Shown here: one piece after another, positions 27,382 to 35,512 of the stretch
Position numbering within the stretch: the stretch's first letter is position 1
Layout of the letters: the number at the start of each line of letters is the position of its first letter
Origin: Phycisphaerae bacterium
Lineage (GTDB): Bacteria > Planctomycetota > Phycisphaerae > UBA1845 > PWPN01
Direction of reading: 5' to 3'
NCBI GenBank assembly: GCA_035384605.1
Contig: DAOOIV010000037.1
Coordinates: forward strand, 1 to 43,472
DNA: 43,472 nucleotides
The notes under the pieces: generated by a model
Told to the model about the DNA's origin: nothing
Databases searched by the model: none
What the model saw: only the letters and a program-made list of their open reading frames with translations
Position numbers and translations under genes: made by a program

Positions 27382-27650
27382 CGGTGGTTCCAGGAATGAA
27401 CGGCAGGCGTGGATCGCGGTGCGGTTCAGGGATGCCCGAGTGCGTCCGATAAGACGGGTGTCAGCGGAGTATCAGATAGGGGACGCTTCATCGTCACAAG
27501 CAAGCCAAGCAAGCTTCGAATCATGGGCCATGATCGGACTCGTAGTACCGCAGGTCAGAGTCTGATCTTCAAGAGAGATAGGCTGGCCGGGGGTTGAACG
27601 ACTGTTTTCAGTAGACTCTTTCTGCTTAAGATGCTTCAAGATATGAACTT

Positions 27651-27782
27651 GTGTTTATTGAGGTGCTGGCGTGGCGGCAGACCCCCGGCTTGGACGGATT
27701 CGACGCGGAGCTAGAGTATTCGTACCGGATCAAGCTTGGCGACCGACGCCTGGCGATCCGCAGACGACTGTTTGGGGAATAA
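27651..27782 (+). pseudogene. Orphan short reading frame, possible gene remnant
   Basis: From GTG 27651 a 43-residue frame reads FIEVLAWRQTPGLDGFDAEL then EYSYRIKLGDRRLAIRRRLF and stops at 27780. Residue use looks protein-like (alternating charged/hydrophobic, WRQ, Tyr-rich strand), resembling the C-terminal end of some larger protein, but there is a stop 24 bases upstream and no ribosome-binding site. I recognise no family. Confidence 0.2.
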
Positions 27783-27842
27783 TTCAACCGATGTCAGATT
27801 GATATTTTTTGCCTCGTGCATGAAAAACCGGTGCTTTTTCGC

Positions 27843-27871
27843 TTGCATACAGCCAGTCGTCAGGGTATGAT
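27843..27871 (+). promoter_or_regulatory. Promoter of the first PEP-CTERM gene
   Basis: TTGCAT (27843-27848), 17-base spacer, TATGAT (27866-27871; five of six matches). The block GCTTGC-N14-CAGGGTATGAT recurs with identical spacing upstream of the second PEP-CTERM gene (35777-35806), which strongly raises confidence. Transcript leader would be about 275 bases. Confidence 0.55.
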
Positions 27872-28095
27872 TATGCGAAGGAGGCTGGAGTGCAACACCC
27901 TATCTCAAGGAGGAGTCGGCAGAGGCTCCCGCAGTGGTGTGCACGTACCGGCTGAGAGGGAAGAGCGAAAGAGCGAGGGTCAGGATAGCGTAGTTGAGCA
28001 TTTCGACCTTCCGGAATCTTACGCTCGGGTTGCAATGTGCATATCGCTCACGGAATGACGAACCGCGCGGTTCGGTTCCGCGAGGCAGCAGCATG

Positions 28096-28133
28096 ACGGG
28101 ACAGCGATCGAGTCCCGTTATGTCGGGTCGTTT
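28096..28133 (+). promoter_or_regulatory. Possible leader hairpin with T-run ahead of the PEP-CTERM gene
   Basis: ACGGGAC (28096-28102) pairs with GTCCCGT (28112-28118) over a nine-base loop; a TTTTT run follows at about 28131. It sits just before the GAGGAGGAG ribosome-binding site, so it could act as an attenuator or protect the site. The 13-base gap between stem and T-run is long for an intrinsic terminator. Confidence 0.3.
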
Positions 28134-28152
28134 TTCTGAGGAGGAGACAAGT

Positions 28153-28749
28153 ATGAAGAAAGCAATGGTATTTGTGCTGTTGGCGATGGCTGCGCCGGCC
28201 TTGGCGGGCAACCTGAATCTGGCCGACGCGAAAGCGTGGGGAGCGCCGTGGGGTCAGGCGGCCACCGTGTCGGATCAGGGAAACGGCGTGTTCAACCTGA
28301 GCATCGGCTATGGTAGCGCTGGTGTCTTCTGGCGTCTGCCCGCTTTCCCGAGCGAGATCGTCCGGATCACGGGCACGTGGACAGGCGACTGTGGCGGCGC
28401 CGGCTGGGCCGAGGTGATGATGTTTACCTCGACCGAAGGCATGAGCGATGCCGAGATCGCCAATCGGATCGATACTGGCAATGCCGCGGACATTGTTGCC
28501 AAGCACGATTCTTGGGGCCTGAATGGCGGTCCGGCTTGGCCATGGCAGGCCATTGAGGCTGCGCCGATGACACCTCCGGGTGGCAAATATGAGATTCACG
28601 CCACCTGTGCAGAGGTTGTCGTGGCCCTGAAGGTCGGCCAAGTGGGCCAGCCTGGCACATGGGCTACCTACGATCTCACCTTCATTCCTGAGCCTGCCGC
28701 AGCGTTGCTGCTCGGGCTGCCGCTGATGCTGCTGCGTCGTCGTCGCTAA
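28153..28749 (+). CDS. PEP-CTERM sorting domain protein
   Basis: Small secreted protein, 198 residues, unknown function. The N-terminal signal peptide is MKKAMVFVLLAMAAPALAG. A single compact domain follows, rich in Trp and Gly (AWGAPWGQAATVSDQG, GSAGVFWRLPAFPSEIVRIT), and the C-terminus is a PEP-CTERM signal: PEPAAALLL, a hydrophobic stretch, then RRRR. Such tails are cut by an exosortase and the protein is exported to the surface; no exosortase gene is in this window. ATG 28153 has GAGGAGGAGACAAGT upstream, nearly the same as at the gene at 36107 (GAGGAGGAAACGAGTG). The open frame upstream to 27994 is not coding-like. Possibly lectin-like (Trp-rich beta-sandwich), but that is speculation. 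Confidence 0.85.
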   Translation: MKKAMVFVLLAMAAPALAGNLNLADAKAWGAPWGQAATVSDQGNGVFNLSIGYGSAGVFWRLPAFPSEIVRITGTWTGDCGGAGWAEVMMFTSTEGMSDAEIANRIDTGNAADIVAKHDSWGLNGGPAWPWQAIEAAPMTPPGGKYEIHATCAEVVVALKVGQVGQPGTWATYDLTFIPEPAAALLLGLPLMLLRRRR

Positions 28750-28780
28750 TCAGGCGCGACCGAGCTGAATTGTCAGCGAT

Positions 28781-31063
28781 TCAGGCAAGAAACGGAGGCC
28801 GCCGGATTTGAAATATCCGGCGGCCTCTTTTGTGCGCATCGCACGCATTCTTCGCGGAATGCACTTGCGGACCGTCGCCCGCTTGTGTCGGCGGTATGGC
28901 ATGGGGCCGGCCGGAACGAAGACTCGATGCGGGCTGCGTGCTCTGGGCGGCTTCCAGGCCTGCCTTGGCCTTCTGGTTGTGGGGGTCTACCTGTAAGGCC
29001 GTTTGGTATGCTTTGGCGGCCAATTCACTCTGACCCTTGCGAAGGTACAGATCTCCCAGTCGGCAATGGGCATCAGCGTGCTTCGGGGCCAATGCCACGA
29101 CTTTGCGAAACGCGCTTATTGCCTGATCGGATTGGTCCAAGCCCATGTAGGCGTAAGCCAAGGCGTAGTAGGCTTGAAGCTCATTGGGTCGAAGGGCTGC
29201 GGCTTTCTCAAAATGGGGGAGGGCGTCGTTCAAGCGATTCTCCCTGGCCAGGCGCTGGCCCCACGAATAGTGGGTCTGGGCCAGGCGATCCGTGACTTCC
29301 GGGCTGTCGGGCCGATAACGGCTGACCTCGGCCAGACGGGCCAGGGCCTTATCGAATTGACCGGCGTACAGGTGCGCCGTTGCGAGGTTGAAGAGGATTT
29401 CAGGGGAGTGTGGTTGGCTCTGAAGTGCTGCCTCGAAGTGCCGACTTGCCTCGTCCCATTGTCCTGCCATCCCGCATGCCATGCCCAGGCCGTTGTGGGC
29501 CTCGGCCGATTCGGGTTTGATGGCCAACGCCCGAGTGAATTGCGACATTGCCTCAGTGGTGTCGTTTTGCCGGCTCAGAGCCTCGCCGTACGTGATGCGA
29601 ACCTTGTAGTTGTCCGGATCGAGCTCGACGGCTTGCCGAGCGTGCCGCACAGCGTCCTCGATCCGGTTCTGATCGATCAGGTGGGACGCGAGCGCCTGGT
29701 GAGCCCATGCCGTTTTCGGGGCGATGCTCAGGATGTGTTCGCAGTACGTACCGGGATCCTGCCACTTGAGCTGATATCGGTCTGCGGCGACGGCATAGCA
29801 GGCCGCCGCCCCAAGCGGAACAACGACGACGGCAGAGCGGCACAGCCTCCTTGCGACGCCTGCCTGGGCGATGTTCCACAACCGGCTTAGCAGCCAGGTG
29901 AGGATGAGAAGGAAGCCCACTGCCGGGAGATAGGCGTATTTGTCGGCCGCCACCCCCATGGCGTACCCCACGTTCAGCAGAGTAGGAGCCAGGGCGACGA
30001 GGAAGAACAGCCAACCCGCCATGAGTGCCCGCGTCCAACGCAAGGATATCACAAGGCCGCCGGCGAGAAGGACGGTCGAGACGGCCCCGAGAAAAACGGA
30101 CCGGTTTGACAAGTCGATGGGCTCGGGAAACGGGTATACCGAACACAGATTCGCCGGCCATATCATCTTGAGAGGATAGAACAGCACGTTGTGGCAGACA
30201 ATCAGCAGGTTTTGCTCAAAGGAGATGCCCTGCATCGCGGTCAGATCCACGTGTCTTTGGGAGATGACTGTGATGATGGCGGAAGCAACGGCAATCGCAA
30301 AGAATGGCAGCTTCTCGATGAGCCTGCGCCAATCCAATCGACCAAGTGGCCAGTAATCGAGCAGCAACAGCAGGATCGGCAGGGGCGTGACCGTGGGCTT
30401 GGACAGCAGGGCGAGAAGAAACATCACCAGGCTGGCGGCATAGATCCCGCGGCTGCCCGAACGTGCGTATCGGACGTAGAGGACCATGCTGATCAGGGCG
30501 AAGAAGGTGGCCAACGGCGTCTTTCGTTCGCCCAGCCACGTGACGACCTCGACGGTCATCGGATGCAGGCCAAACAGCAGGCCCGCCAGCACCGCGGGCA
30601 CCGGCCGGTGAAACAGCAAGTAGAGCAGGATGATCACCAGGACGGTGTTGGCGACGTGCAGCACCAGGCTCGTGCGGTGGTAGGGCATCAAATGGTCCGG
30701 CCGGCCGCCCATGGCCGAGTCGAGCATCAGCGAGATCATGGCCAGCGGCTGATAGTAACCCTCGACCATCGCCGGTCTGGTCACCTCCGCCAGGAACAGG
30801 CCCGCGTGGCGCCAACTGGGGTTTTGCACGCGGTAGTTCTGGACGACATAGTCGCCGTCGTTCATTGAAAGCGCTTGGGCCGTCAACGCCCTCCTATGGG
30901 CGAAGAAGACGATGATTGTGACCGCGACGAGCATCACCGCCGGCAGCACCCGAGACGTGGTGACTGCCTCGGTTGTATCCGGGCGATCCGACCCGGTGCC
31001 GCCCTCGTCTCCAGGCGGTTTGGGCGCTGATCGCACAGTGCGTTTCTGTTGACTGCGGCTCAT
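28781..31063 (-). CDS. Multi-spanning membrane protein with C-terminal TPR repeats (TMTC/GT-C-like)
   Basis: About 760 residues. The first 430 hold roughly ten membrane helices; the loop YYQPLAMISLMLD and then GLLFGLHPMTVEVVTWLGERK resemble the GT-C-like fold of the TMTC/DUF1736 family (membrane O-mannosyltransferase-like). Seven TPRs of 34 residues follow, e.g. AWAHQALASHLIDQNRIEDA, AEAHNGLGMACGMAGQWDEA and ADAHCRLGDLYLRKGQSELA, likely docking a protein substrate on the outside. ATG 31063 is used; TTG 31069 is just upstream. The last about 45 residues are not TPR-like and read through the terminator of the convergent PEP-CTERM gene, so the original stop may have been lost. A role in glycosylating surface proteins is inference. 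Confidence 0.8.
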   Translation of the reverse strand: MSRSQQKRTVRSAPKPPGDEGGTGSDRPDTTEAVTTSRVLPAVMLVAVTIIVFFAHRRALTAQALSMNDGDYVVQNYRVQNPSWRHAGLFLAEVTRPAMVEGYYQPLAMISLMLDSAMGGRPDHLMPYHRTSLVLHVANTVLVIILLYLLFHRPVPAVLAGLLFGLHPMTVEVVTWLGERKTPLATFFALISMVLYVRYARSGSRGIYAASLVMFLLALLSKPTVTPLPILLLLLDYWPLGRLDWRRLIEKLPFFAIAVASAIITVISQRHVDLTAMQGISFEQNLLIVCHNVLFYPLKMIWPANLCSVYPFPEPIDLSNRSVFLGAVSTVLLAGGLVISLRWTRALMAGWLFFLVALAPTLLNVGYAMGVAADKYAYLPAVGFLLILTWLLSRLWNIAQAGVARRLCRSAVVVVPLGAAACYAVAADRYQLKWQDPGTYCEHILSIAPKTAWAHQALASHLIDQNRIEDAVRHARQAVELDPDNYKVRITYGEALSRQNDTTEAMSQFTRALAIKPESAEAHNGLGMACGMAGQWDEASRHFEAALQSQPHSPEILFNLATAHLYAGQFDKALARLAEVSRYRPDSPEVTDRLAQTHYSWGQRLARENRLNDALPHFEKAAALRPNELQAYYALAYAYMGLDQSDQAISAFRKVVALAPKHADAHCRLGDLYLRKGQSELAAKAYQTALQVDPHNQKAKAGLEAAQSTQPASSLRSGRPHAIPPTQAGDGPQVHSAKNACDAHKRGRRIFQIRRPPFLA
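28795..28831 (+). terminator. Intrinsic terminator of the first PEP-CTERM gene
   Basis: GAGGCCGCCGGAT (28795-28807) and ATCCGGCGGCCTC (28815-28827) form a perfect 13-bp stem with a seven-base loop, followed by TTTT. It lies 46 bases after the stop. The end of the opposing TPR gene overlaps it. Confidence 0.85.
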
Positions 31064-31136
31064 GTCCAATAAGGTAACCGGGAACTTCGAGGCTGCCTAC
31101 ACCCGTGTGTTCAAGGCGGATGGCGGCCGTGGGGTT

Positions 31137-34100
31137 TCAGTCGGCGCAGTGCGGATCCGGCAGCGTGTCCGGGCCGCTCAGGCATCGCTGGAGGAGCCCG
31201 AAATCAGCCTGGTCCACGTCCAGATCTTCATCGAGCCTGGCATCACTGCAGGCGGGGTTGTATTGGGGTATTCCGTTTCCGGTGAGACAGGCTAGAAGCG
31301 CTGCCACGTCATCCTGATCGACATCGCAGTCGTTGTCGAGGTCGCCGGGCAGTCGGGCGGGCACTTCAAACTCGTACGCGCCCATGTCCACCACGCATCC
31401 TTGTATGCGAGGACGGGCTTCAAGATCAACCGGGACGGGTTCAGAGGCGTCGCCGTCGTGGTCCAGATCAGCCTTGTCCGGCGGCAGGGCGAGAGTGTCT
31501 CCACCATTGATACAGGGCGAGCCCGCCTGTGGGTGGAAGCCGTATATCTGGTAGCTCTCGGCGCCCGTGATCCAGGATGCTCCAAGTTCAATCGTGTTCC
31601 GCTCAGCTAGAACGGTGACGGTGTTGGCGGTGTTGGCGACGATCAGCATCTGAAGCGGCTGCGTCGTGTCGGGGTTAACCAGTTTCCCGACCCATTGGTT
31701 CGGCGTCCATGTGGCGTTTGCGTCCGTAAAGGTGATTTCGAACGTGTCCGGATCGTACGTTCCGGGAGCCGTCCAAATTCCGGATGTTCCACCCATGAAC
31801 AGCGGATCGGCGTCGATGTTGCCGTTCTGCCAGCTTAACGTGCTACCGCTTTCGACGTAGGCCCCGGCCTGCCCGTTGTGGATATCGCTGTACGAGACGG
31901 TCAGACTCCCACCGGCGAAGACGGCGATTTCGGGGCCTCGTGCAGCAGTGTTGTCCCATAGGATGCAGTTGACTGTCGTCGCGCTGCTCTGGTTGCAGGC
32001 CAGCGCGCCCCCGTCGCCGCCGGCCATATTGGCCGATACGGTGCAGTTTGTGAACACGGGATTGGCAAGGTAACCCTGTATCCCCCCGCCGTTGGCGGGA
32101 GCGAAATTGCCGCTGACGAGGCAATTGGTGACGGCGGGGGCATTGGTGCTGCAGTAGAGACCGCCGCCGGAGGTTACGCACGTGTTTCCGCTGACGATGC
32201 AGTTGGCGATGACTGGGCTGTTGTAATAGCAGTACATTCCGCCGCCGAAGTAAGAGTGGTTTCCCACCAGCGAGCATCCGGAGATGACGGCCTCGCTCCT
32301 GTTACAGTAAATGCCGCCGCCCGTGTTGCCGTGATTCCCGCTGATGTTGCAGTTGGTAATGATCGGGTTGCTTTGGTAGCAGCGGATGCCCCCGCCGCTG
32401 ACCGCGCGGTTGCCGCGAAAATCGCAACCATCGATGATTGCATGACTGGCGTTGCAGCAACTGATCCCGCCTCCGCTGCCGTAGTCCGCGATGTTTCCGT
32501 AGAAGCGGCAGTCAACGATCGTCGGGCTTGCCGCGTCACAGGCGATGCCGCCTCCGAAGCCCGCGGTGCAGTTGCGGATCACGCAGCCTTTAATCGTCGG
32601 GCTGCTGCCGACACACAGGATGGCGCCCCCGTCCTGGCCGGCGGCCAGGACGGAACCGTTGATCATGGTGATTCCGTCGACGATGGACGAGGCACCTTCG
32701 CCGGAATGGAAGCGAAACGCTCGCCCGGCCCCTTCGCAGTCGATGATCGTTTGAGCGGGGCCGTTCTGGCTGCGTACGGTGATCGCTTTGCCGCCGAAAT
32801 CGAGGTCGCGATTGCCCGGGCCGGTGTAGACCCCGTCGCAGATGCTGATCACATCGCCGGGAACGGCGGCGTCGATGGCGGCCTGTATGGTCGAGAAGTC
32901 GCCTCCGCCGCCCTGGCAGACGGTGATCGTGAGGCTGGCCGATGCCGGTCCGATCTCGTACACGTATGCCGAGCCCGAATGTGTTCCTGAATCGCTGTCA
33001 TACGGCGAGCCGACGATGGCGAAGTCTCCGTTCACGCAAACCGCCTGTCCAAATTGGTCGCCTGCGGCGGCGTCCGAGGCGATGATCTTGGTCTTCCGTA
33101 TCCAAGCCGACGCGCGCCGATGGAACACGCAGGCTGCACCGGCGTTGTTCCCGCCTTCGTCGTCGTACAGTGTCCCGACGACGATGGAATCGCCGCTGAT
33201 CGAGACACTATGGCCGAACATGGCACCGGTCTCGGCATTCGCCGCGGAGAGCTTCTCGGCCTGGGCCCATTGTGTTCCCTGTCGCTCGAATACGTATGCC
33301 GAACCCGAATCGTTCCCGCCGTCGTCGGTCCACGGGGCCCCGACGATGGCGTGGTCACCGCTGATCGATACGGATAGCCCGAAACCGGCGAAGGCCTGAG
33401 GATCAGCCGCCACGAGCTTGGCCTGCTGTGTCCAGTTGTCGCCGTCATGAAAGAAGACGTAGGCGGATCCGGAGCCCGTCACCGTATCGTCGTCGCCGTA
33501 CGCGCCGATGACGGCGTGGTTGCCGCAAATACTCACTGCCCAGCCGAAGCTGTCGCCGGCGGCGCCGTCGTCGGGCTTCAGCTTGGCTTGCTGAGTCCAC
33601 GTATCCCCATTTCGCAGGAAGACGTAAGCTGATCCGGACGCGCTGCCGTTGTCGTCGTCGCCGTACGCGCCGACCAGTGCGAAATCGCCGGCTATGGCGA
33701 CCGAACTGCCGAACTTGTCGCCGGCGGCGGCGTCCGAGGCGACGAGTTTCGCCTGCTCTGTCCAACTTGCGTCAGTTCTCGTGAAGATGTACGCGGCCCC
33801 GGAATCCGCACCTGCGTCGTCTTTGTCGGGGGCCCCGACAATGATGTAGTCGCCGCTGATCGCCACGCAACGGCCGAACTTGTCGTCCGCGCCGGCGTCG
33901 GAGGCGTAAAGCTTGGCCTGGTGGACCCATTTGAGCCCTTCGCGGCGGAGAACGTAGGCCGACCCGGAGTTGGAGCCGTAGTCGTCGTCGAAATGGGCGC
34001 CGACGACGGCGCAGTCGCCGCAAATCGCGACCGTACGCCCGAATTCGTCATGGGCGGCCGGGGTACCGGCGAAGACCTTGACCTCAAGGGGGCTGCCCAC

Positions 34101-35285
34101 TTGCACGAGTCTCATGCCGAAGGTGATGTCGGCCCAGGTGATCAGTGCATTGACATAGACGGACGAAGCGGCCTGTTTTTCGGCACTGCTCACCCACGAC
34201 CCGCCGTAGATGGCACAGTGCCGGGGGCCCGGACCGTAATCCTGGCTGAATTCCCACACGTTGCCGGCCATGCCGTAGAAGCCATAGCGGTTGGCGGTGG
34301 CATTTGTCGCGAACGTGCCGCCATGATCCGTGCCGTCATAGAAATCAACGGGAACGGGGCCGTTGTCCCAGGGGTCGCCGCTGTCATAAAAGTTCGCGTC
34401 AGCGCCGGTGTTGACCTCGCGGCCGAAGCCGTACATCCAGTGTCCGGGCGCAGCCTGCCACCCGCCGGAGTTGGTTCGGAAGGTACCGGGGGCGTTGGGA
34501 TCCCAGGCGGCGGCCTTGAGCCATTCGTTGAAATCCTTGGGATCGGGCCGGCTGATCGGGGCCAGCAGGCCCGTATCATCCATGAACAAGCGGTAGCCCC
34601 GATAACGGCGGACCAGTTCCGTTCGCTCCGCGTCGTTGGGGTTTCGCCCTGCGGTATAAGGGTCGTCGTGCAGGGGCTCCTTGCCCCACCAGTCGATTGT
34701 GTTGATTGTGATGGGGTGCCAGTTTCCGATATGCGGACCTTCGGTGTAGCAGCAGTGCTCTTGGCCGAGGCCCTGGTCGATTGTCAGCCAGTTGCAGAAC
34801 TTCATGGCCCCCATCCAGGATATGTGCCGGACAGGATGCTTGGCCTTGCTGCCGAATCCGTCGGAGATCACGCTGTAGCGCCGGCCGACGGGCATCAACG
34901 GGTCGTAACGGATGTCGGATGTGAAGACGTCGTTGTGCGACAAGAAAATCGGTTCATTGGCCGACATGTTGCCGTCGAGATAGACGCTCCCGTGGGGACC
35001 AAAGAACATGTTCGTGGATCGGCGGGTGCGCGGGGCTCGCTGAGCGTCACGTTCGGCGTCGTTGAGGAAGTCACAAAACTGCTGATTGGTGATCTCGAAC
35101 CTGCCCATCCGGTAGGTGTACTGAGGGCCGCCGGGCTGCCCCCCGCCGGTGACCGCGATCATGTAGTCGCCCATCGTGGCGCCGGTTCCCTGGACGTCAG
35201 GATTGAAGATGCTTTGGGCGCAGACAGTCCCCATACGGGGAGAGAGGCTGTTTGCCAGCATCAATAATGCGAGTGTGTAGCGCAT
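31137..35285 (-). CDS. Giant secreted mosaic protein: FGE-like, FG-GAP propeller, beta-helix, dockerin-like
   Basis: 1382 residues. Signal peptide MRYTLALLMLANSLSPRMGT-VCAQ (1-24). Residues about 35-400 form a sulfatase-modifying-factor (FGE) fold: YRMGRFEITNQQFCDFLND, MGAMKFCNWLT, GMAGNVWEFSQD, then GGSW and FGMRLV. The two catalytic cysteines that FGE carries after GGS are missing, so it is probably a binding or structural domain. Residues 403-787 are seven 55-residue FG-GAP-type repeats (FG-x-V-I-GD--VVGA, SGSAYVF). Residues about 790-1180 are a right-handed beta-helix with nine GGGI-x-C turns. Residues 1314-1382 are dockerin-like (GDLDNDCDVDQDD, then DLDVDQADFGLLQRC). ATG 35285 has GAAGGGGAAGG upstream. 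Likely an extracellular polysaccharide- or matrix-associated protein; function unknown. Confidence 0.85.
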   Translation of the reverse strand: MRYTLALLMLANSLSPRMGTVCAQSIFNPDVQGTGATMGDYMIAVTGGGQPGGPQYTYRMGRFEITNQQFCDFLNDAERDAQRAPRTRRSTNMFFGPHGSVYLDGNMSANEPIFLSHNDVFTSDIRYDPLMPVGRRYSVISDGFGSKAKHPVRHISWMGAMKFCNWLTIDQGLGQEHCCYTEGPHIGNWHPITINTIDWWGKEPLHDDPYTAGRNPNDAERTELVRRYRGYRLFMDDTGLLAPISRPDPKDFNEWLKAAAWDPNAPGTFRTNSGGWQAAPGHWMYGFGREVNTGADANFYDSGDPWDNGPVPVDFYDGTDHGGTFATNATANRYGFYGMAGNVWEFSQDYGPGPRHCAIYGGSWVSSAEKQAASSVYVNALITWADITFGMRLVQVGSPLEVKVFAGTPAAHDEFGRTVAICGDCAVVGAHFDDDYGSNSGSAYVLRREGLKWVHQAKLYASDAGADDKFGRCVAISGDYIIVGAPDKDDAGADSGAAYIFTRTDASWTEQAKLVASDAAAGDKFGSSVAIAGDFALVGAYGDDDNGSASGSAYVFLRNGDTWTQQAKLKPDDGAAGDSFGWAVSICGNHAVIGAYGDDDTVTGSGSAYVFFHDGDNWTQQAKLVAADPQAFAGFGLSVSISGDHAIVGAPWTDDGGNDSGSAYVFERQGTQWAQAEKLSAANAETGAMFGHSVSISGDSIVVGTLYDDEGGNNAGAACVFHRRASAWIRKTKIIASDAAAGDQFGQAVCVNGDFAIVGSPYDSDSGTHSGSAYVYEIGPASASLTITVCQGGGGDFSTIQAAIDAAVPGDVISICDGVYTGPGNRDLDFGGKAITVRSQNGPAQTIIDCEGAGRAFRFHSGEGASSIVDGITMINGSVLAAGQDGGAILCVGSSPTIKGCVIRNCTAGFGGGIACDAASPTIVDCRFYGNIADYGSGGGISCCNASHAIIDGCDFRGNRAVSGGGIRCYQSNPIITNCNISGNHGNTGGGIYCNRSEAVISGCSLVGNHSYFGGGMYCYYNSPVIANCIVSGNTCVTSGGGLYCSTNAPAVTNCLVSGNFAPANGGGIQGYLANPVFTNCTVSANMAGGDGGALACNQSSATTVNCILWDNTAARGPEIAVFAGGSLTVSYSDIHNGQAGAYVESGSTLSWQNGNIDADPLFMGGTSGIWTAPGTYDPDTFEITFTDANATWTPNQWVGKLVNPDTTQPLQMLIVANTANTVTVLAERNTIELGASWITGAESYQIYGFHPQAGSPCINGGDTLALPPDKADLDHDGDASEPVPVDLEARPRIQGCVVDMGAYEFEVPARLPGDLDNDCDVDQDDVAALLACLTGNGIPQYNPACSDARLDEDLDVDQADFGLLQRCLSGPDTLPDPHCAD
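31966..32630 (-). repeat. Beta-helix coding repeats (nine GGGI-Cys turns)
   Basis: Nine imperfect in-frame repeats of 26-28 codons, each GGG[IML]xC then about ten residues then [IV]xxC then GN. Part of the giant secreted protein. Cysteine occupies the first position in eight of nine copies and the second in all nine. Confidence 0.75.
32925..34079 (-). repeat. Seven tandem 165-bp FG-GAP-type repeats
   Basis: Exactly seven copies of a 55-codon unit, each beginning with K-[LVI] and containing FG, a GD/GN turn, VVGA and SGSAYVF. No length variation between copies is apparent; sequence identity between copies is moderate, so the expansion is old. Confidence 0.75.
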
Positions 35286-35419
35286 CCTTCCCCTTCTCGC
35301 AGCTTGGCTCTTGATTATACCCGGCGGATCGACTCGTGGGGCATCACCCCCGCTGGCCCGATCGAACGAGGGCACGCGATGCATCCAACGAGGGACTCTG
35401 AGCGCGTCGCGGACGGCAT

Positions 35420-35512
35420 GCCCGGGCCTGCAGGTCCGCGGAAAAGAGGGGTGCTTCCAGGCCTGGGGGATCGGGCCGACACCCGGGCCGCGGGTCCGCG
35501 GAAAAGAGGGTG
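35420..35512. repeat. Two-copy direct repeat with core GGTCCGCGGAAAAGAGGG
   Basis: The 18-base core occurs at 35432-35449 and 35492-35509, exactly 60 bases apart, each preceded by CCCGGGC and followed by GTGC after a one-base slip. Each core includes the palindrome CCGCGG. Possibly a dispersed intergenic element; only two copies are in this window. Confidence 0.7.

Larger units (their letters stand above)
27310..28152. other. Long intergenic region: Rieske promoter side and PEP-CTERM leader
   Basis: 843 bases between divergent genes. It holds a GTCCGATAA motif (27444-27452), an inverted repeat ATCATGG-G-CCATGAT (27520-27534), an orphan 43-codon frame (27651-27782), a promoter at 27843-27871, a 16-base perfect palindrome (28059-28074) and a hairpin with a following T-run (28096-28133). 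The last part is the about 275-base leader of the PEP-CTERM gene at 28153. No full gene is seen. Confidence 0.5.

Noticed and set aside
27836..27872. Possible sigma54 promoters for the PEP-CTERM genes
   Set aside because: PEP-CTERM systems are sometimes RpoN-linked, so I tested GG-N10-GC; the spacings here are 12-13, and the sigma70-like reading fits both genes better.
27816..28058. An 80-codon plus-strand frame in the first PEP-CTERM leader
   Set aside because: It overlaps the predicted promoter and leader, has no ribosome-binding site, and the peptide is Arg/Glu-rich without a fold pattern.
29003..29890. A 295-codon plus-strand frame
   Set aside because: Antisense to the TPR region; its apparent periodicity just mirrors the TPR repeats.
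31966..34079. CRISPR-like array
   Set aside because: The periodic sequences are in-frame protein repeats (165 bp and about 80 bp) with degenerate copies and no spacer structure.
33921..35267. A 448-codon plus-strand frame
   Set aside because: Shadow of the giant mosaic gene; low-complexity Val/Gly/Ala-rich translation and no start signal.
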